Source: an uncultured Actinomyces sp. (lineage in GTDB: Bacteria > Actinomycetota > Actinomycetes > Actinomycetales > Actinomycetaceae). Taken from it: a stretch of 10,262 nt of DNA. The DNA is taken from the NCBI GenBank assembly GCA_900554605.1, contig USHU01000023.1, positions 1 through 10,262 on the forward strand, given 5' to 3'. Below, piece by piece: positions 7,006-10,262 of the stretch. Made by a program: the position numbers and the translations under genes. The notes beneath the pieces are model-generated. The model saw only the letters and a program-made list of their open reading frames with translations, did not search any database and had not been told where the DNA came from. Each line of letters opens with the position of its first letter. Positions within the stretch are counted from its first letter, which is position 1.

Positions 7006-7845
7006 TTACTGGACAATTGCTGCCGTCAGCTGTGCCAAGGGCAAGCGAAGCGCATTGACCTTGTCGGAAAGCGCCTTACGGCCAGCTTCGTCGATGCTGT
7101 CGTAGGAGACGTAACCGTCGCCGTCCTTGTGCTTATCGAGCTCGTGCTGAAGCTCGGTGAAGGCATCGGTGATCTTTCCTGCCAGCTTGGGATCCTTTGC
7201 CTTCGCAAGATCTTCAACGTCGCCGTAGGCAACCTTCGCGCCCTCGACGTTTGCGACGAAGTCATACAGATCAGTGTGAGAGAAGGCTTCTTCTTCACCG
7301 GTGATCTTCGTGGTGGCAACCTCTTCAAGCAGCGAGATTGCACCGTTGGAAATATCCGACAGAGAGATCTTGAAGTCGTTGGAGTAGACCAGATCGTAGA
7401 GCTTCTGAGTATCTTCGACCAGCTTGTCAGCCATTGCTGTGCGCTGTTCCTCGCTCAGCCCCTGGTAGCCATCGGGACGCCACAGGTCCTTTTCAATGGC
7501 GTGCCAGCCGGTCCATTCACCGTCAGCACCTTCTTCTTGCCAGTCAGCTTCGCGCTGGTCCAGTGCGGGGTCAATGTCACCGAAGGCCTCGGCAGTGGGT
7601 TCAATGCGCTCGTAGTACATGCGCGTGGGGGCATAGGCCTTGCGCGCTGCCTCAAAATCGCCCTTCTTGTAGAGCTCGGCGAAGGACTTGGTTTGCTCCA
7701 GGAGCTGACCGGACTGATCGCGGACGTATGCGGTGTAGTTGGTGACGGCGGCATCGATCTGTGCCTTCTCGTCCGAGCTGACCTCGACGGGCTTTCCGGA
7801 GTCGGTCACGGTGAACTCAGTGGCGCCAACAAGTGCGCCAACCAT
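7006..7845 (-). CDS. efeO: EfeO C-terminal part: M75 (imelysin-like) iron-binding domain
   Basis: This 279-residue open stretch contains the complete M75 peptidase-like/imelysin domain of EfeO, with the diagnostic HxxE motif as HAIE in GWHAIEKDLW (115-118 of this stretch, 235-238 of the intact gene). It is rich in Asp/Glu and Lys, as expected for an extracytoplasmic iron-binding helical bundle. It begins in the middle of the cupredoxin domain (MVGALVGATEFTV is the last cupredoxin strand). The ATG at 7845 has no signal peptide and only a weak AAGAAG upstream, so if made separately the product would stay in the cytosol. Natural M75-only relatives (EfeM) exist but carry export signals. I regard it as half of a broken gene rather than a designed independent protein. 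Confidence 0.8.
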   Translation of the reverse strand: MVGALVGATEFTVTDSGKPVEVSSDEKAQIDAAVTNYTAYVRDQSGQLLEQTKSFAELYKKGDFEAARKAYAPTRMYYERIEPTAEAFGDIDPALDQREADWQEEGADGEWTGWHAIEKDLWRPDGYQGLSEEQRTAMADKLVEDTQKLYDLVYSNDFKISLSDISNGAISLLEEVATTKITGEEEAFSHTDLYDFVANVEGAKVAYGDVEDLAKAKDPKLAGKITDAFTELQHELDKHKDGDGYVSYDSIDEAGRKALSDKVNALRLPLAQLTAAIVQ

Positions 7846-7893
7846 GTTCTTCTTGCAGGCGGTGAAGTACTTGCCGGGCTGGAGGGTGACGGT

Positions 7894-7896
7894 TTA
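7894..7896 (-). other. In-frame TAA nonsense codon inside efeO
   Basis: Codon 104 reads TAA between GTSVD and TVTLQPGKYF. In the family this is the last part of the cupredoxin domain, where the chain simply continues. One base change from TAC or TAT (Tyr), CAA (Gln), AAA (Lys), GAA (Glu) or TTA (Leu) would produce it. TAA also ends efeO, efeB and the cupin gene here, so codon reassignment is unlikely. TAA is not the selenocysteine (TGA) or pyrrolysine (TAG) codon. Confidence 0.9.
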
Positions 7897-8205
7897 GTCG
7901 ACCGAGGTTCCGGGGCCCAGGTTTTCGCGCTCTCCAACAATGCGGAGCTTGTCTTCGGCAAGAATTTCAAATTCGTTGCGGACGGTTCCGTTGTTGGTCA
8001 GCTTGAAGGTGACGACGCCTGAGGGAACGCTCGCGGCGGAAACCTTACATGTGTCATCAGTGATGGTGACGGTCAGCGGCGCGTCGCTTGCGCCAGCGCT
8101 TCCCGAAGCCGAGGTGTTCGAGGGATTATTGGCGACGCATGCGCTCAAACCCAGCGCAGAAACAGCCGCAACTCCAATGACGAGGCGTGTGCGGGAGGTT
8201 TTCAT
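7894..8205 (-). CDS. efeO: EfeO N-terminal part: lipoprotein signal and incomplete cupredoxin domain
   Basis: A 103-residue frame that begins with a lipoprotein signal peptide (KTSRTR, a hydrophobic stretch, lipobox LSAC with lipidated Cys23) and a low-complexity Ser/Ala/Asn linker (25-42). It then has most of the EfeO cupredoxin domain: C53 in DDTCKV, the NEFEIL strand (77-82) and VGERENLGPGTSVD. In E. coli EfeO the proposed metal site of this domain uses two Cys and two Glu. Here the second Cys (TAC, position 117) lies beyond the stop codon, so a terminated product would lack the last strands and a ligand. The start is secure: AAAGGAG upstream and a 4-bp ATGA overlap with efeU. Confidence 0.8.
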   Translation of the reverse strand: MKTSRTRLVIGVAAVSALGLSACVANNPSNTSASGSAGASDAPLTVTITDDTCKVSAASVPSGVVTFKLTNNGTVRNEFEILAEDKLRIVGERENLGPGTSVD

Positions 8206-9074
8206 TGTTCTCCTTTAGGGGTGAGGTGTTTGGCGCCGACCATCCCGGAACGGACCAGGAAGAGCGGCAGAATGATGACGATGTAGAGCACCCAGCCGAT
8301 GAGCTGGAGATGTGTCGGGGAAGCATTGACGTTGAACATTGCTTCCAGAAGGGTCCACCACCACGAGGAGGTGGTCAGCCACGAGTAGACCGAGCCATCA
8401 AGGTATGCGGTGATGTCATAGATGGGGATGCCCCATCCGGGAAGTACTGACGATTCTTGAAGGTCGCCAATACCGTAGGAAACGATTCCTGCCGCAACGA
8501 AGATCAGGAGCAGACCGGTGATATTGAAGAAAATAGAGAGGTTGATGCGAGCGGCTCCGGTGTAGATCAACCAGCCGATAACAACGGCGACGAGCAAACC
8601 AGTGACCACCCCAAGCGCGGGGGCTGCGATCGCGTTTTCTGCCGAGGATTTGATTGTTGCCCACACGAAGAGCGCAGTTTCAATTCCTTCTCGCGCCACT
8701 GCAATGAAGGCGATCCAGACGACTCCCCAATCAGAGCCCGAGGCCAACTGTGCGGCGGTGTCTTCGCGAAGTTTGCGCGCGAATTGGCGGGAGTTTGAAC
8801 TCATCCACAGGATCATCCACGTCACCATGGCAACGGCGACCAGTGAGAGCGTTCCGCCGAGGATTTCCTGCGCCTGGAATGAGAGCGTGTAGGGTCCCCA
8901 GGTCATGATTGCGCCGAGGCTCAGGGGAATGGCTGCAGCGATGACAACTCCCAGCCACACCTTGGGAAGGAGGTTTTTTCTTCCGACCTTGACCAAGTAT
9001 GCTGCGACGACTCCAACGATGAGGGCAGCTTCAACTCCCTCTCTCAGGGCAATCAAGAAGTTTGCGAGGAACAT
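8202..9074 (-). CDS. efeU: FTR1-family iron permease EfeU
   Basis: Integral membrane iron transporter of the oxidase-dependent FTR1/EfeU family and the channel component of EfeUOB. In 290 residues there are about seven hydrophobic segments (roughly 2-28, 40-58, 71-92, 115-140, 152-172, 180-201, 258-275). Both diagnostic REGxE motifs are present: REGVE (11-15) in the first helix and REGIE (128-132) in the fourth. They supply the acidic iron-translocation residues. ATG 9074 is supported by GGGAG (9081-9085) five bases upstream. The gene is first in the minus-strand operon and ends in an ATGA overlap with efeO, so the two are translationally coupled. Iron-box half-sites lie 35-75 bp upstream. 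Confidence 0.96.
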   Translation of the reverse strand: MFLANFLIALREGVEAALIVGVVAAYLVKVGRKNLLPKVWLGVVIAAAIPLSLGAIMTWGPYTLSFQAQEILGGTLSLVAVAMVTWMILWMSSNSRQFARKLREDTAAQLASGSDWGVVWIAFIAVAREGIETALFVWATIKSSAENAIAAPALGVVTGLLVAVVIGWLIYTGAARINLSIFFNITGLLLIFVAAGIVSYGIGDLQESSVLPGWGIPIYDITAYLDGSVYSWLTTSSWWWTLLEAMFNVNASPTHLQLIGWVLYIVIILPLFLVRSGMVGAKHLTPKGEQ

Positions 9075-9110
9075 TCATCTCCCAACCGAATGATTTACGA
9101 TAACCAACCA

Positions 9111-9149
9111 TAACCTAATTACCTAAACTTAGGATAACCTGTATTACCT
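9111..9149 (-). promoter_or_regulatory. Cluster of DtxR/IdeR-type iron-box half-sites upstream of efeU
   Basis: On the minus strand, 9142-9124 contains AGGTTATCCTAA, matching 11 of 12 positions of the DtxR/IdeR core AGGTTAGCCTAA (13 of 19 over the full box). Further half-sites (plus-strand T(A/T)ACCT, ending at 9116, 9124, 9140 and 9149) lie about 8, 16 and 9 bp apart. Together they cover the AT-rich gap before efeU. This fits iron-dependent repression by a DtxR-family regulator, possibly with two or more dimers. The promoter itself is not clear. The region is shared with the divergent tatA gene. Confidence 0.65.
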
Positions 9150-9166
9150 CAGCACATCCCCTTACG

Positions 9167-9195
9167 TTGTCTTTCTCACGCTGAGATCACATAAG
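9167..9195 (+). promoter_or_regulatory. Candidate promoter for tatAC
   Basis: TTGTCT (9167-9172, 4 of 6 to TTGACA), a 17-bp spacer and CATAAG (9190-9195, 4 of 6 to TATAAT) would start transcription about 40 bp before the tatA ATG. The match is modest but the spacing is ideal, and I see no better candidate in the gap. The iron-box cluster lies 18-56 bp upstream of the -35 box. Confidence 0.35.
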
Positions 9196-9240
9196 GCGGT
9201 GTAGGCTCATCCCAGGAATCCCGCCCAAGAAGGAGAAAAC

Positions 9241-9414
9241 ATGCGTCCCATCCACTGGATCATCGTTCTTGTCGTCGTTCTTGTACTCTTCGGCGCCCAA
9301 AAACTCCCAGAACTTGCAAAGTCGATCGGCCAGAGCGCCAAAATCCTCAAGAAGGAAATGAACGACCTCTCTGAGGACACGCCTTCCTCCGACGAAGACT
9401 CGACCACCAAGTAG
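9241..9414 (+). CDS. tatA: Twin-arginine translocase subunit TatA
   Basis: A 57-residue protein with the classic TatA layout: a single membrane helix (about 5-18, WIIVLVVVLVLFG), the FGAQKLPELAKSIGQSAK hinge and amphipathic helix (17-34), and a short acidic/Ser-Thr tail (42-57, EDTPSSDEDSTT). It forms the pore-forming oligomer of the Tat system, which exports folded proteins with RR signal peptides. AAGGAG (9230-9235) five bases upstream fixes the ATG. At this length it lies below common gene-calling cutoffs and is easily missed. tatC follows 14 bp later, so the pair is an operon. The absence of a tatB nearby fits the minimal TatA-TatC type, although a tatB elsewhere cannot be excluded. Confidence 0.95.
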   Translation: MRPIHWIIVLVVVLVLFGAQKLPELAKSIGQSAKILKKEMNDLSEDTPSSDEDSTTK

Positions 9415-9428
9415 CTCATTCCCTCCTC

Positions 9429-10208
9429 ATGCCTCAGGTCGACGCCCAAGCACACATGTCGCTCACCCGGCATCTCCTTGAGCTGCGCACGCGCCTCCTG
9501 TTGAGCATCGCGGGAGTCCTCGTCGGCAGCGTCGGCGCGTGGTTCCTCTACACCCCAACCCTCACCTGGCTCACGAAACCGCTCAACGCGGCCGGGGCCT
9601 CGGGGATCAATTTCCGGACCGTCATCGGCCCCTTTTCAACCCATATCACCTTCGCACTGTGGGCAGGATTCATCCTCACCACTCCTTGGTGGCTCGCTCA
9701 GCTCTGGCTTTTTGTTGCACCCGCGCTCACTCGCACCGAGAAGCGACGGGCTGCACTCATCGCAGTCCCCAGCGCTTTCCTCTTCCTTGCGGGAGTCGCC
9801 TCGGCAATATGGTTCCTCCCCCACGCGGTCGCGCTCCTCCTATCGGAACTTCCCCCGGGCTCCTCGGCGCTCTTGGATTTCGACTCCTACTTGAATTTCG
9901 TCGTCATCATTACGCTGGTCGTCGGCGCGTCTTTCCTCTTCCCCATGATCATCATCGGGATTCACGCCCTTGGCCTGGCCTCGACTTCTCAGATTCTGCG
10001 CCGCTGGAGATGGGCGGTGGTGGGGGCGACGGTTTTTGCGGCGATTACGAATCCGCTCCCCGACCTGTGGTCGATGATTCTTCAGATGTGCGCGCTTCTG
10101 GCTCTGTATTTTGGGGCGATTGGGGTGTGTTGGCTGCGCGATCTTCTTGCGCGGCGCCGTCAGCGTAAGCGCGAAGCTGCGCCATCGCTTGATCCGACTG
10201 CTGCCTGA
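9429..10208 (+). CDS. tatC: Twin-arginine translocase subunit TatC
   Basis: Receptor subunit of the Tat translocase: it recognises the twin-arginine signal peptide and assembles TatA. It has about six hydrophobic segments (roughly 24-45, 70-97, 108-131, 155-180, 194-208, 212-236). The N-terminal HLLELRTRL (15-23) is the RR-binding signature region, and FVAPALTRTEKR (95-106) contains the conserved Glu of the first cytoplasmic loop. At the position where most TatC proteins have FE(x)P (Glu170 in E. coli), this one reads FLFP (169-172). The end of the chain also departs from the usual PLLLLYE. The start is uncertain: no Shine-Dalgarno sequence precedes ATG 9429 (the upstream bases are pyrimidine-rich, CCCTCCTC) or ATG 9456. 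The latter would give MSLTRHLLELR, a common TatC beginning. Translation may depend on coupling to tatA. A basic tail (241-248) and 11 variable residues end it. Confidence 0.93.
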   Translation: MPQVDAQAHMSLTRHLLELRTRLLLSIAGVLVGSVGAWFLYTPTLTWLTKPLNAAGASGINFRTVIGPFSTHITFALWAGFILTTPWWLAQLWLFVAPALTRTEKRRAALIAVPSAFLFLAGVASAIWFLPHAVALLLSELPPGSSALLDFDSYLNFVVIITLVVGASFLFPMIIIGIHALGLASTSQILRRWRWAVVGATVFAAITNPLPDLWSMILQMCALLALYFGAIGVCWLRDLLARRRQRKREAAPSLDPTAA

Positions 10209-10262
10209 ACGAGGCCGTGAGCGCTTGGTAGCGCCTACGCACATCAATGATGCGCCGCGCCG
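10045..10262 (-). CDS. Possible C-terminal end of an unidentified minus-strand gene
   Basis: A minus-strand frame is open from the right window edge to a stop at 10045-10047. It reads about 17 residues of charged, helix-like sequence (ARRIIDVRRRYQALTASF) outside tatC, then continues antisense through the last 164 bp of tatC, becoming a Gln/Glu/Ser/Thr-rich tail. In the part outside tatC its third codon positions are GC-rich, as expected for coding sequence of this genome. The other two minus frames look worse: one has a TGA at 10244-10246 and one has poor third-position GC. I do not recognise the family. The long antisense overlap with tatC argues against it, so it may be a shadow frame or end differently. 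Confidence 0.28.
   Translation of the reverse strand, partial: ARRIIDVRRRYQALTASFRQQSDQAMAQLRAYADGAAQEDRAANTPQSPQNTEPEARTSEESSTTGRGADS

Larger units (their letters stand above)
7006..8205 (-). pseudogene. efeO: efeO, whole gene interrupted by one in-frame TAA
   Basis: EfeO is the extracytoplasmic component of EfeUOB: it binds iron and is thought to pass it to the EfeU permease. Reading from ATG 8205 to TAA 7006 gives one frame of 399 codon positions in normal EfeO order: lipoprotein signal, N-terminal cupredoxin, M75 domain. It is broken only at codon 104, and both flanks are in the same frame, so it is a nonsense change, not an indel. The gene starts with an ATGA overlap with efeU (8202-8205) and has an AAAGGAG site, so it is well embedded in the operon. 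Everything else looks intact, including the HxxE motif. This suggests a recent mutation or a base-call error rather than old decay. Confidence 0.85.

Noticed and set aside
7894..7896. The efeO stop as a recoded selenocysteine or pyrrolysine codon, or as a reassigned stop.
   Set aside because: The codon is TAA, not TGA or TAG. TAA is used as the normal stop of efeO, efeB and the cupin gene in the same window, and the site does not match a catalytic Cys/Sec position.
7129..8022. A 297-codon open frame on the plus strand, antisense to efeO.
   Set aside because: It mirrors efeO codon structure and shows no family motif or convincing start. The minus strand carries the lipobox, cupredoxin and HAIE motifs of EfeO on both sides of the stop.
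9202..9207. TAGGCT as an alternative -10 box for tatA.
   Set aside because: No -35-like sequence lies 16-18 bp upstream, and TTGTCT is 29 bp away. CATAAG at 9190 has correct spacing.

Overview
The window looks like chromosomal DNA of an actinobacterium, most likely of the Actinomycetaceae (Actinomyces/Schaalia type). Base composition is moderately high GC (high fifties by eye). The two-domain glutamine-dependent NAD synthetase is of the actinobacterial length class, there are DtxR/IdeR-type half-sites, and the Tat translocase is a minimal TatA-TatC pair. The species assignment is inference.

Plus strand, 1-4336: the 3' part of acetate kinase (ackA, 5' end outside the window) ends in a strong GC hairpin. 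A 214-bp spacer follows with a near-consensus promoter, a structured leader and a terminator-like hairpin directly in front of a truncated DUF3800-type gene. Then come a Sir2-family NAD-dependent protein deacylase (cobB type) and nadE, closed by a textbook bidirectional terminator. AckA interconverts acetyl phosphate (a lysine-acetylating agent) and acetate, the sirtuin removes acyl groups using NAD+, and NadE makes NAD+, so the block has an acetylation/NAD+ theme.

Minus strand, 9074 down to 4343: a five-gene run, efeU - efeO - efeB - SAM methyltransferase - cupin. This is an EfeUOB-type iron uptake system with a membrane ferrous/ferric permease of the FTR1 family, a cupredoxin plus M75 lipoprotein, and a Tat-exported haem DyP peroxidase. 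Two accessory cytosolic genes are attached to it by tight or overlapping junctions. A cluster of DtxR/IdeR-like half-sites lies just upstream of efeU, as expected for iron-repressed transcription. efeO is interrupted by an in-frame TAA inside its cupredoxin domain, with no frameshift. A 15-bp perfect hairpin separates efeO from efeB.

Plus strand, 9241-10208: tatA (57 aa) and tatC, divergent from efeU and sharing the iron-box intergenic region. EfeB carries a twin-arginine signal peptide, so this looks like the known Gram-positive arrangement in which a minimal Tat translocase is encoded beside its DyP-peroxidase cargo. At the right edge a minus-strand frame may be the C-terminal end of a gene entering from outside, but this is weakly supported.

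I found no CRISPR array, rRNA, tRNA, insertion sequence or phage module. The points most worth a second look are the nonsense codon in efeO, the EfeUOB-Tat pairing with its extra methyltransferase and cupin genes, and the promoter/leader/hairpin ahead of the DUF3800 remnant.
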